From Bacilli bacterium (lineage in GTDB: Bacteria > Bacillota_I > Bacilli_A > RFN20 > CAG-826): 64,000 nt of DNA. The stretch lies in contig JAFTDF010000020.1 in assembly GCA_017454295.1 (NCBI GenBank), positions 62,001 through 126,000 of the forward strand. Reading direction: 5' to 3'. Position 1 is the first letter of the stretch. Each line of letters begins with the position of its first letter. Positions 33,939-44,677 of this stretch are shown here, piece after piece. The position numbers and the translations under genes are program-made. The notes beneath the pieces are model-generated. The model saw nothing but the letters and a program-made list of their open reading frames with translations. It searched no databases and was not told the origin of the DNA.

Positions 33939-34080
33939 CCCCCTTATTATAAATAAGGATAGAGTGGCGGTGCCGCCTGTGCTAAAATAGCATCCGAGCC
34001 TCGAAATCACGAGTTATGCACATTACGCACACCCCTTATGAATATGAATAAATAAACCTGAGAGAAAAGGAGTAATAAAT
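33939..34080 (+). promoter_or_regulatory. dnaA-dnaN intergenic region: DnaA boxes, hairpin and dnaN promoter
   Basis: This 142-nt gap holds a CCTTATT-ATA-AATAAGG hairpin (33942-33958) right after dnaA, an extended -10 TGC-TAAAAT (hexamer 33983-33988) for dnaN, and two adjacent DnaA-type 9-mers on the plus strand: TTATGCACA (34014-34022, matching the consensus TTATNCACA) and TTACGCACA (34023-34031). A/T-rich sequence and an AAAGGAG ribosome-binding site follow. Boxes on both sides of dnaA indicate a bipartite origin. Confidence 0.65.
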
Positions 34081-35202
34081 ATGCGATTCACCATCGACAA
34101 AGAAAACTTCCTCAAAGCCATTTCCGCCGCTGACCATGCCATCGCCGCCAAAAACGCGATCCCCCTCATGGCCAACTTGAAAATTGAACTCGACGAACGC
34201 GGTTTGGAAATCACCGGTTCCAACGCGGATATGACCATCCGTTCCACCGTGCCTTATCGTAACGGCGAAAAGGAAATCATCCGCAACGCCGGGTTAGGCG
34301 CCACCTTAATCAACGCCCACCTTCTCACCGAAGTCGTCCGCCGTATGGAGGGTAGCGAAGTCTCCCTTGAAGTGATCGACGAATCCATCGCTAAACTCGA
34401 CGATGGCCGTTCCTCTTTTAAGCTCAACTGCGTCCGCGCCGACGAATATCCCGATATCGATTTGGAATTGAACGGCACCCTCCTCGAACTCCCTTGCGCC
34501 GATTTCGTGGGACTGGTCGAACAAAGTGCCTTCGCCGCTTCCACCAAGGAGCAGCGTCCCGTTTTGACCGCTTTGAACCTCGAAGCCGGCAATCAGCAAC
34601 TCGTCGCCACGGCCACCGACTCCGCCCGTTTGGCCCGGAAATCCATCGCCATCGAATCCGAGGCGAAGTTCCGCTGCAATGTTCCCGCTCGCATCATTGG
34701 CGACGTGGTACGCCTATTCGAAGAAGGCCAACTCCTGACCCTCTCCGTCAGCGACGCCAAGATCCTCTTCGCCTTTGGCAATACCGTGGTTTCCTCTCGT
34801 CTGGTCTCCGGCGACTACCCCGTCACCAGCGCCATCATCCCGCATACCTTCAATTTCTACCTCGAAGCCAATTCGCAGGAATTGCTCAATGCCATGAGCC
34901 GCGTTTCGCTTCTTTCTTCCGAACGCGAATCCGTGGTGAAACTCTCGATGCGTGAAGACGAAGTGGAAATCTCCGCCAAGTCCGAAGCCTCGGGCTCCGC
35001 TTCCGAGCATCTGCGCATCTTCTCCTACACCGGTGAGCGTCTTAACGTCTCCTTCAACTGCCTCTTCGTCATGGATGCGATCAAAGCCTTGAAAGCCGAA
35101 GACGTCACCCTTTGCTTCCAAGCCGAAATGAAACCCTTCGTCGTCAAGAACCCCAAAGACGAATCGGTCATCGAACTCATCACCCCGATGAGAACCTACT
35201 AA
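34081..35202 (+). CDS. dnaN: DnaN, DNA polymerase III beta sliding clamp
   Basis: A 373-residue clamp of usual length. It starts MRFTIDKENFLKAISAADHAIAAKNAIP, typical of Gram-positive DnaN, and shows three repeats of the clamp fold, with NLKIELDERGLEITGSNADM in the first and SRLVSGDYPVT in the third. It ends VIELITPMRTY, where the conserved C-terminal P-M-R forms part of the peptide-binding pocket. It has its own promoter and a strong ribosome-binding site, and a terminator follows. Confidence 0.97.
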   Translation: MRFTIDKENFLKAISAADHAIAAKNAIPLMANLKIELDERGLEITGSNADMTIRSTVPYRNGEKEIIRNAGLGATLINAHLLTEVVRRMEGSEVSLEVIDESIAKLDDGRSSFKLNCVRADEYPDIDLELNGTLLELPCADFVGLVEQSAFAASTKEQRPVLTALNLEAGNQQLVATATDSARLARKSIAIESEAKFRCNVPARIIGDVVRLFEEGQLLTLSVSDAKILFAFGNTVVSSRLVSGDYPVTSAIIPHTFNFYLEANSQELLNAMSRVSLLSSERESVVKLSMREDEVEISAKSEASGSASEHLRIFSYTGERLNVSFNCLFVMDAIKALKAEDVTLCFQAEMKPFVVKNPKDESVIELITPMRTY

Positions 35203-35214
35203 CGATTCCCCCTC

Positions 35215-35241
35215 GCCCGTCCTCGTGACGGGCTTTCTTTT
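35215..35241 (+). terminator. Intrinsic terminator of dnaN
   Basis: CCCGTC-CTCGT-GACGGG (35216-35232) with flanking G-C pairing is followed by TTTCTTTT. It begins 13 nt after the dnaN stop codon. Confidence 0.8.
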
Positions 35242-35440
35242 GCCCTACAAGCGACAATAGCCCTCACCCCTAGGCGAGGATGCACCCAAGGCCTCCAACG
35301 CTCTTTAAAGGGCGGTTTTTGGCCTTGGCGACCCCAAGGAAGACAAAAAGTTGCATTTTTTCTTAGAAAAAGCACAAAAAACGCTTTTTCCATTTACTAC
35401 TAAGTAGTAAACTTATTATGCGGAAAAATCCGTTTTATTT
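35242..35440. other. Structured noncoding region between dnaN and yaaA
   Basis: This stretch has no credible gene but a series of hairpins: CCTCACC-CCTA-GGCGAGG (35262-35279, one mismatch); an outer stem CCAAGGCC/GGCCTTGG (35286-35293 with 35321-35328) enclosing an inner self-complementary segment around CTCTTTAAAGGG; and GAAAAAGC/GCTTTTTC (35366-35390). A perfect palindrome and the yaaA promoter follow. It could encode a small RNA or serve as origin-adjacent structure. I do not match it to a known RNA family. Confidence 0.45.
35393..35419 (+). promoter_or_regulatory. Perfect palindrome and -10 box upstream of yaaA-recF-gyrBA
   Basis: TTTACTACT-A-AGTAGTAAA (35393-35411) is a perfect 9-bp inverted repeat around a single base. 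It covers the -35 position of a promoter with -10 TATTAT (35414-35419). A short CGG-AAAAAT-CCG hairpin lies in the leader before the yaaA ATG, which lacks a ribosome-binding site. The repeat has the geometry of an operator for a dimeric regulator of the yaaA-recF-gyrB-gyrA unit. Confidence 0.55.
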
Positions 35441-35652
35441 ATGGACCAAACCAAGATCGTCATCCATACCGAGTACATCACCCTCGGGCAGTTCCTCAAG
35501 TTTGCTTCCATCATCGATAACGGCGGGGCGGCGAAAGCCTTCCTGGCGGAGAATCGGGTGCTGGTCAACGGCGAGGAAGATAACCGACGCGGCCGCAAAC
35601 TGCGTAACGGCGACACCGTGGTCGTTCTTGGGAAGTCCTATGGGATCGTCGG

Positions 35653-35656
<4 letters not shown>
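35441..35656 (+). CDS. yaaA: YaaA/RlbA, S4-domain protein
   Basis: A 71-residue S4-like RNA-binding protein, found between dnaN and recF in most Bacillota. It contains TEYITLGQFLKFASIIDNGG, the family signature, and ends with the VLVNGEEDNRRGRKLRNGD turn. In B. subtilis it influences ribosome assembly. The end overlaps the recF start by 4 nt (ATGA). No Shine-Dalgarno sequence precedes the ATG. Confidence 0.9.
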
Positions 35657-38761
<3,105 letters not shown>

Positions 38762-38776
38762 TGCAGGAGGCCCAAC

Positions 38777-41425
38777 ATGGAAAACGAAGAAAACAAAATC
38801 CTTGACCAACAAGCCGAGGAAGAACAAGAAAACGAACAACCCGAAGACGCCGCTTCCGACGAAGTCGTCTCCGGTATCGTTGCCGGCCTCATCGACCGCG
38901 ATGTCACTTCCGAAGTGCGCACGGCCTTCTTAAATTACTCGATGTCGGTCATCGTCAGCCGTGCCATCCCCGATGTCCGTGACGGTTTCAAGCCCGTTCA
39001 ACGCCGTATCATCTACGGGATGAACGAGTCCGGCATGCAGCCGAACAAACCCTATAAGAAATGCGCCCGTATCGTCGGCGACGTCATGGGTAAATATCAT
39101 CCCCACGGCGACTCCGCCCTCTATCTTGCCTTGGTCCGTTTGGCACAACCCTTCTCCTTGCGTTATCCCTTGGTGGATGGCCACGGGAACTTCGGTTCGA
39201 TCGATGGCGACGAAGCCGCCGCTATGCGTTACACCGAAGCCAGAATGAATAAGCTTTCGCTCGAAATGGTCCGCGACATCGATTGCGATACCGTCGACTT
39301 CATTCCCAACTACGATGGCACCGAAGTGGAACCGGAAGTCTTGCCTTCCCGCTTCCCCAACCTCATCGTCAACGGCTCCCAAGGTATCGCCGTCGGTATG
39401 GCCACCAACATGGCGCCCCATAACCTCACCGAAACCATCAATGCCATTGTGGCCATCGCCAAAAACCCCGACCTCACCCCGGTCGACATCATGCAGAACT
39501 ATATGTATGGTCCCGACTTCCCCTCCGGCGGCATCATTTTGGGTCGCCAAGGAATTCTCGACGCCTACACCAAAGGCACCGGTACCATCACCATCCGGTC
39601 CAAGTACTACATCGAGGAAATGGACAATGGCAAAGGTCGCATCATCGTCACCGAGATCCCCTACCAGGTCAACAAGTCCGCGATGATCGAGAACATCGCC
39701 CAACTCGTTCGCGACAAAGTCATCGACGGCATCACCGACGTCCGCGATGAATCTAACCGCGAAGGGATCCGCATCGTCATCGAAATCCGTAAGGACTGCA
39801 TCCCTGAGGTCGTGGCCAACAATTTGCTCAAGCACACCCAACTCCAAACCACCTTCGGTATCATCAATCTCTGCCTCCAAGACGGGGCTCCGAAAATCTT
39901 GCCGATTGTCGATTTGCTCAAAGGCTACATTGAACACCAAGTCACCGTTTTAACCCGCAGAACCCGCTTCCTTTTGCAAAAAGACACCGATCGTCTCCAT
40001 ATCGTCGATGGTTTGATTCTCGCCCACGATAACATCGATGAGGTGATCCATATCATCCGCGATTCCAAAAACGACGAAGAATCCAAAGCCCGTTTGAATG
40101 ACCGCTTCGGCCTCTCCGAGCCGCAATGCGACGCCATCTTGGCGATGACCTTACGCCGCTTGCAAGGCATGGAACAAGATAAGCTCCTTGCCGAAAAGGC
40201 GTCCCTTGAAGCCAACATCGTCGAATACAACCGCTTGCTCTCCGCTCGCGAGAACATCGTCGACCTCATGATCGAAGAACTCAATGTCATCAAAGACAAG
40301 TTTGGCGATGAACGTAAAACCGAAATCTCCGACGCGGCGGCCGATATCGAAAACGAAGACCTCATCCCGCAGAAGGATATCCTCGTTGCCCTTACCCGCA
40401 ACGGCTACATCAAGCGCGTCGATGACGACACCTTCTCCGCCCAGCATCGTGGCGGTCGCGGCATCACCGGCATGAAGATGACCGCGGGCGACACCGTCAA
40501 GTTGCTCAAGCACACCAAAACCCACACCGATATCCTCTTCTTCACCACCTTGGGGAAAGTCTATCGTCTCCGTGGCTACCAAATCCCCGATTCCGGGCGA
40601 ATTGGCAAAGGCGTGCCTGCCCAAAACTTCCTCAATTTGGATAAAGAAGAAAAGGTTGTGGCCATCGTTCCTTGCGATGATTACCCCGAAGACAACTACC
40701 TCTTCTTCGTCTCTGAGCAAGGCATCGTCAAGCGCACGTCCTTAAAGGAATTCGCCTCCATCCACTCCAACGGTAAGATCGCCGTCGGCCTCCGTGAAGG
40801 CGATGACCTCTTCGACGTCAAGCGCACCGATGGCAACTCCATCATTGCTTTGGCGGCCAGCAACGGCAAGCTCTGCTCCTTCTATGAATCCGAAGTCCGT
40901 GCGATGGGCCGTACCGCGGCTGGCGTCTCCGGTATGGATTTGAAGGATGGCTCCGTCATCGTCGGCGCCACCGGCTCCTTCGAAGGCGACAAGATCCTCG
41001 TTCTCTCCACCCGTGGTTATGGGAAGATCTCCTATTCCATGGATACCGATATCCCGCAGGAAGACGGTACCACCCGTCACTATGACGGCTATCGTCTCAC
41101 CCATCGTGGCGGGAAGGGTGTCATCACGATGAACCTCACCCCGAAGAACGGCAAACTCTGCGCCGTCCGTGGCGTCAATGGCGACGAAGACCTCCTCGTC
41201 GTGACCCAAAGCGGCATCGTCATCCGCACCCCGCTTTCCGAGGTGAAGATTGCCGGACGCAACACCCAAGGCGTGAAGATCATCAATATTGATGATAAGT
41301 CCCGCGTCGCTTCCGTCGCCATCATCCCCCATAGCGACGTCGAAGAAGGCGAGGACGAAGAATTCGCCGAAGAGGAAACCTCTTTCGAGGGCGAAACCCC
41401 GGTCACGCCGGACGAACTCGAATAA
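38777..41425 (+). CDS. gyrA: DNA gyrase subunit A
   Basis: An 882-residue GyrA. It has an unusual acidic N-terminal extension of about 40 residues, then [27 protein letters not shown], the active-site region [10 protein letters not shown] with the catalytic Tyr, and six C-terminal beta-pinwheel blades including the GyrA box region ([12 protein letters not shown]). It ends with an acidic tail. In the quinolone-resistance region the sequence is [13 protein letters not shown]: Ser83 (E. coli numbering) is kept, but the acidic residue at 87 is Leu (residue 117 here, codon 39125-39127). It lies 15 nt behind gyrB with its own AGGAGG. Confidence 0.97.
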   Translation: MENEENKILDQQAEEEQENEQPEDAASDEVVSGIVAGLIDRDVTSEVRTAFLNYSMSVIVSRAIPDVRDGFKPVQRRIIYGMNESGMQPNKPYKKCARIVGDVMGKYHPHGDSALYLALVRLAQPFSLRYPLVDGHGNFGSIDGDEAAAMRYTEARMNKLSLEMVRDIDCDTVDFIPNYDGTEVEPEVLPSRFPNLIVNGSQGIAVGMATNMAPHNLTETINAIVAIAKNPDLTPVDIMQNYMYGPDFPSGGIILGRQGILDAYTKGTGTITIRSKYYIEEMDNGKGRIIVTEIPYQVNKSAMIENIAQLVRDKVIDGITDVRDESNREGIRIVIEIRKDCIPEVVANNLLKHTQLQTTFGIINLCLQDGAPKILPIVDLLKGYIEHQVTVLTRRTRFLLQKDTDRLHIVDGLILAHDNIDEVIHIIRDSKNDEESKARLNDRFGLSEPQCDAILAMTLRRLQGMEQDKLLAEKASLEANIVEYNRLLSARENIVDLMIEELNVIKDKFGDERKTEISDAAADIENEDLIPQKDILVALTRNGYIKRVDDDTFSAQHRGGRGITGMKMTAGDTVKLLKHTKTHTDILFFTTLGKVYRLRGYQIPDSGRIGKGVPAQNFLNLDKEEKVVAIVPCDDYPEDNYLFFVSEQGIVKRTSLKEFASIHSNGKIAVGLREGDDLFDVKRTDGNSIIALAASNGKLCSFYESEVRAMGRTAAGVSGMDLKDGSVIVGATGSFEGDKILVLSTRGYGKISYSMDTDIPQEDGTTRHYDGYRLTHRGGKGVITMNLTPKNGKLCAVRGVNGDEDLLVVTQSGIVIRTPLSEVKIAGRNTQGVKIINIDDKSRVASVAIIPHSDVEEGEDEEFAEEETSFEGETPVTPDELE

Positions 41426-41447
41426 CCTAGGAGTAAGCACGTAGACC

Positions 41448-42464
41448 ATGCGGGTCTTCATCCATTATTCCCCCAAACATTATCGCGACACCTTTGAAGG
41501 CAGCCGTATGCGCAAAAACATCAAAGGTGCCTGCGAGCTCGTGGGCATCGAGTGGCTCGACTTTCCGTCGTTGCCATGCGACGTTGCCCACTTTATTTCT
41601 CCTTCTGACTATCCCTTGCTTCTTCAGAAAAAGGAGAAGGGCGTGCCTTGCTTAGTCTCCGCTTGCTATAGCGAAAACGATCCCAAGGCCTCCTTCTTGG
41701 AAGAAGGGCTTCACGGAAGGTTATTCCTCACTAACAAAGCGCGCCGCATCTTGAAGGCGGCCGATATGGTGACCGTTCCCTCCGAACCGCTGAAGAAACT
41801 ACTCGAAGATAGTGGCATCACCACGCCGATCGAAGTCATCGAGCCGATGGTGAATCTCACCCGCTTTGCCGATAACGCCGAGGAAAAGGAAATCTTCCTG
41901 CGTTATTTCCGGGTCCACCCCAACACGAAAACCGTGATTTCCACCGGGTCCTATCACGATAAGGCGACGATTCAGCTGATTAAGCAAATCGCGGCCCTTT
42001 GCCAGGAACTCGAATTCTATTTCTTCGGTTCTTCCTCCATTATCGACCCCTTCGCTTTGATGAAAAGCGCCCGCAGCGCCAAACGCACCAACAACCTTCA
42101 TTTCTGCTCTTTGGTGCAGGATGACATCTATCGTTCGGCGTTGATGAGCTCGCTTGCTTACATCAGCTCCGGCTCGACCAAACCCGATGCGATCGCCTTG
42201 CTGGAAGCATTTGCCTCCAAAACCCAAGTGGTGGGCCTTGTTGGGGCGAAAAAGAATCCCCTTATGCTCGACCAGCAAACTTGCTACCTATTCAAAGGGG
42301 CGGAAGATTTATCCGCTTATTTGAATTCCTTATCAAAAGGAAAGGCAAAACAAACTATAATGGCGGCATTCGATGTCGCTAAGAGCCATTCCCTCCTGAA
42401 TTTCGGCAGGGAACTCTCCTCCATCTACCATCGTTTAACCAATCAAAAAGGAGACATCCAATGA
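41448..42464 (+). CDS. GT4-like glycosyltransferase
   Basis: A 338-residue protein with GT-B glycosyltransferase character. The N-terminal half has a nucleotide-fold pattern (MRVFIHYSPKHYRDTFEGSRM and VAHFISPSD). The C-terminal half has the pattern VISTGSYHDKATIQLIKQIA, FYFFGSSS, a LHFCSLVQDDIYRSALMSSLAYISSGSTKPDAIALLEAFASKTQVV segment equivalent to the E-x7-E donor-binding region of GT4 enzymes, and a helical tail. The substrate is unknown. Its position between gyrA and serS is not one I know from related genomes. The nearest ribosome-binding site (AGGAG) is about 14 nt from the ATG. The TGA stop overlaps the serS start. Confidence 0.72.
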   Translation: MRVFIHYSPKHYRDTFEGSRMRKNIKGACELVGIEWLDFPSLPCDVAHFISPSDYPLLLQKKEKGVPCLVSACYSENDPKASFLEEGLHGRLFLTNKARRILKAADMVTVPSEPLKKLLEDSGITTPIEVIEPMVNLTRFADNAEEKEIFLRYFRVHPNTKTVISTGSYHDKATIQLIKQIAALCQELEFYFFGSSSIIDPFALMKSARSAKRTNNLHFCSLVQDDIYRSALMSSLAYISSGSTKPDAIALLEAFASKTQVVGLVGAKKNPLMLDQQTCYLFKGAEDLSAYLNSLSKGKAKQTIMAAFDVAKSHSLLNFGRELSSIYHRLTNQKGDIQ

Positions 42465-43738
42465 ACGATATTAAATTGATCCTCGAACGTCCCGAATACG
42501 TCAAGGAAGCCCTCAAAAAGAAATTGTGGGATTTCGATCCCGCTCCGTTGCAGGAACTTTCCGCCCGCCGCGTTGCTTTGATCCAAGAAGTCGAGGCCAA
42601 CAAAGCCGAGCAGAACAAACTCAGCGCCTCCGTTCCCCAAGTGAAGAAAGAAGGCGGCGACGTCGCTTCGATTTTCGCCAAAGTCAAAGTCTTGGCCGCG
42701 GAGAACAAGGAAAAAGCCGACGAACTCGCCTCGGTGGAAGCCCAAATCAAAAAGATCATGGAAGAACTTCCCAATATCCCCGATGACGATTTGTTAGGCG
42801 GCGGAAAAGAAAACAACACTCCCGTGTCGCATTTTGGGGAACCCCATGATTTCGGCTTCCCTATTAAGGACCACGTCCAACTCGCCGAGTCCCTTGGCTT
42901 AATCGACTATAAGCGCGCCGCCAAAATCTCTGGCGCCGGCACCTGGGTCTATACCAATCTTGGCGCCCGTTTGGAATGGGCGCTTCTCAATTACTTCATG
43001 GAACGCCACCTCGCCGATGGCTATGAGATGATCCTCCCGCCCCACATTCTCAATTACGAATCCGGTTTCACCGCCGGACAATTCCCCAAATTCGAAGAGG
43101 ATGTCTTCTGGCTTGAAGGGGTGGAGCCGCGCAAATTCATCTTGCCGACCGCCGAAACCGCTTTGGTCAACCTCCATCGCGACGAAGTCTTGGAACTCAA
43201 GGATTTGCCGCGGAAATACTTCGCCTATACCCCTTGCTACCGCAAAGAGGCCGGCAGCTACCGCACCGAAGAACGCGGCATGATCCGTGGGTATCAATTC
43301 AACAAAGTCGAAATGGTCCAATATACCACCGAAGAAGGCAGCGATGCCGCCTTTGAGGAAATGGTGGGAAAAGCCAAAGCCCTTTTGGAAGGCCTTGGCT
43401 TAATCTATCAGTTGGATAAATTGGCCGCTGGGGACTGCTCCCATTCGATGGCCCGGACTTACGATATCGAAGTCTGGATTCCTTCCATGGGGATCTTCAA
43501 GGAAGTCTCCTCCGTCTCCAATGCCCGTGCCTACCAGGCGCGTCGGGGCAAAATCCGTTATCGTGGAGAAGATGGCAAACTCCATTTCTGCCACACCCTC
43601 AACGGCTCTGGCCTTGCCACGTCCCGCGTATTCCCGGCATTGCTCGAACAGAATCAGCAAGCCGATGGCTCCGTCATCATCCCCGAAGTTTTGCGGAAAT
43701 GGATGGGCGGGATCTCCGTGTTGAAGCCGAAGAAATAG
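42461..43738 (+). CDS. serS: Seryl-tRNA synthetase
   Basis: A 425-residue class II synthetase. The N-terminal coiled coil (about residues 30-105) binds the long arm of tRNA-Ser. Motif 2 is present in FAYTPCYRKEAGSYRTEERGMIRGYQF and motif 3 in TLNGSGLATSRVFPALLEQNQ. The length is normal. AAAGGAG lies just before the ATG, which overlaps the stop codon of the glycosyltransferase. Its stop codon is 3 nt from that of the converging small gene, leaving no space for a terminator. Confidence 0.97.
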   Translation: MNDIKLILERPEYVKEALKKKLWDFDPAPLQELSARRVALIQEVEANKAEQNKLSASVPQVKKEGGDVASIFAKVKVLAAENKEKADELASVEAQIKKIMEELPNIPDDDLLGGGKENNTPVSHFGEPHDFGFPIKDHVQLAESLGLIDYKRAAKISGAGTWVYTNLGARLEWALLNYFMERHLADGYEMILPPHILNYESGFTAGQFPKFEEDVFWLEGVEPRKFILPTAETALVNLHRDEVLELKDLPRKYFAYTPCYRKEAGSYRTEERGMIRGYQFNKVEMVQYTTEEGSDAAFEEMVGKAKALLEGLGLIYQLDKLAAGDCSHSMARTYDIEVWIPSMGIFKEVSSVSNARAYQARRGKIRYRGEDGKLHFCHTLNGSGLATSRVFPALLEQNQQADGSVIIPEVLRKWMGGISVLKPKK

Positions 43739-43741
43739 GGT

Positions 43742-43966
43742 TTATAGATAAATCTTCACACTGGCGTCGTGATCGGTTGCTTCCAATAACAGGAAGCGGC
43801 GGTAACGGCGCTTTGTTTCTTTTAGGGCACGATAAATATCGCGCAGATTGATGTCGGGGGCGTATTCGTCGACTTTTCTTTGCACCCACCGCCATTTGAG
43901 CCAATGCAAAGGCACCCAGAAGACGAGCCGGAGGCGGTGGCGACCCGGCTTGATGATCATTTTCAT
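43742..43966 (-). CDS. Small basic protein paired with the HTH regulator
   Basis: A 74-residue protein with an N-terminal basic/hydrophobic stretch (MKMIIKPGRHRLRLVFWVPL), a helical middle (INLRDIYRALKETKRRYRRFLLL), and a C-terminal strand TDHDASVKIYL. The end resembles SQDGSHAKIYVEK at the end of the neighbouring HTH protein, which suggests a shared small beta element of the kind seen in YvlB/SHOCT-type regulators. It overlaps the upstream HTH gene by 4 nt. The function is not known; a partner or effector of the regulator is the natural guess. Confidence 0.6.
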   Translation of the reverse strand: MKMIIKPGRHRLRLVFWVPLHWLKWRWVQRKVDEYAPDINLRDIYRALKETKRRYRRFLLLEATDHDASVKIYL

Positions 43967-44460
43967 TTTTGGATCTTCTCGACGTAGATTTTGGCGTGGG
44001 ACCCATCTTGCGATACGGCATCGACCAAAGGTCCGACCGCACCGGCATCGATCATATTGAGGATGGATTCAAAATCCGTTTGGGTGAGCGTGAAGCCACC
44101 GATGGAGATTTCCGACTTACCGCGGAACATGATGGTGGCAACGGCTAAGGGGATGTTGATTTTCGCATTGGATCCATCTCCGCTGACGGCGTCGATGCGA
44201 AGGAAATAATCGTTGTAGTTGCCTTTGGGTGGCTCGACGACTTCCACCTTTTCTTTATCCACGCGCCCAAACAACGCGTCGATGGTGGTATCGAAGATTT
44301 CGGCGATATCCCCAAGGAGGGAGACGTCGGGCATGGATTCGCCGTTTTCCCATTTCGAGATCGCCTGGGCGGAGATATTAAGCTTGGCGGCGACCTCGGC
44401 TTGGGTGAGGCCTTTTTCTTTTCTTAAGGCGGAGAAGTTTTCAGAGAATTTTTTGGACAT
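43963..44460 (-). CDS. XRE-family regulator with a C-terminal SHOCT-like domain
   Basis: A 165-residue protein. Residues 1-67 are a canonical XRE HTH (SALRKEKGLTQAEVAAKLNISAQAISKWENGESMPDVSLLGDIAEIFDTTIDALFG). The rest contains VSGDGSNAKINIPLAVATIM and, near the end, VSQDGSHAKIYVEK, a repeated 'DGSxAKI' beta hairpin seen in YvlB/SHOCT-like proteins. GGAGG lies 8 nt before the ATG at 44460. It is followed, with a 4-nt overlap, by the small basic protein. Such pairs often govern envelope-stress genes, but the target here cannot be read from sequence. Confidence 0.75.
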   Translation of the reverse strand: MSKKFSENFSALRKEKGLTQAEVAAKLNISAQAISKWENGESMPDVSLLGDIAEIFDTTIDALFGRVDKEKVEVVEPPKGNYNDYFLRIDAVSGDGSNAKINIPLAVATIMFRGKSEISIGGFTLTQTDFESILNMIDAGAVGPLVDAVSQDGSHAKIYVEKIQK

Positions 44461-44677
44461 GGTGTGGTCCTCCTTCGCTTCCATTATCGAAACGAGGCAA
44501 GCGAATTGGTATCGAGGCGAAGTTGGATTTTGCAACGCTTGGTTTAAAATTCACTCAACCATCAGTTGATTATCGTCTAAAAACCACTTTTTGGAAACGT
44601 GGGATAAAAATGTTATTTTTCGGTCTAAGTTTTTTCTTTTTTCTACCCGAGTAAAATAAGCGATGGAGGATTTTCCC

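Noticed and set aside
35199-35393. A 64-codon open frame on the minus strand in the dnaN-yaaA gap
   Set aside because: The translation is Arg- and Pro-rich without a family pattern, there is no ribosome-binding site, and it runs through three hairpins. A noncoding role is more likely.
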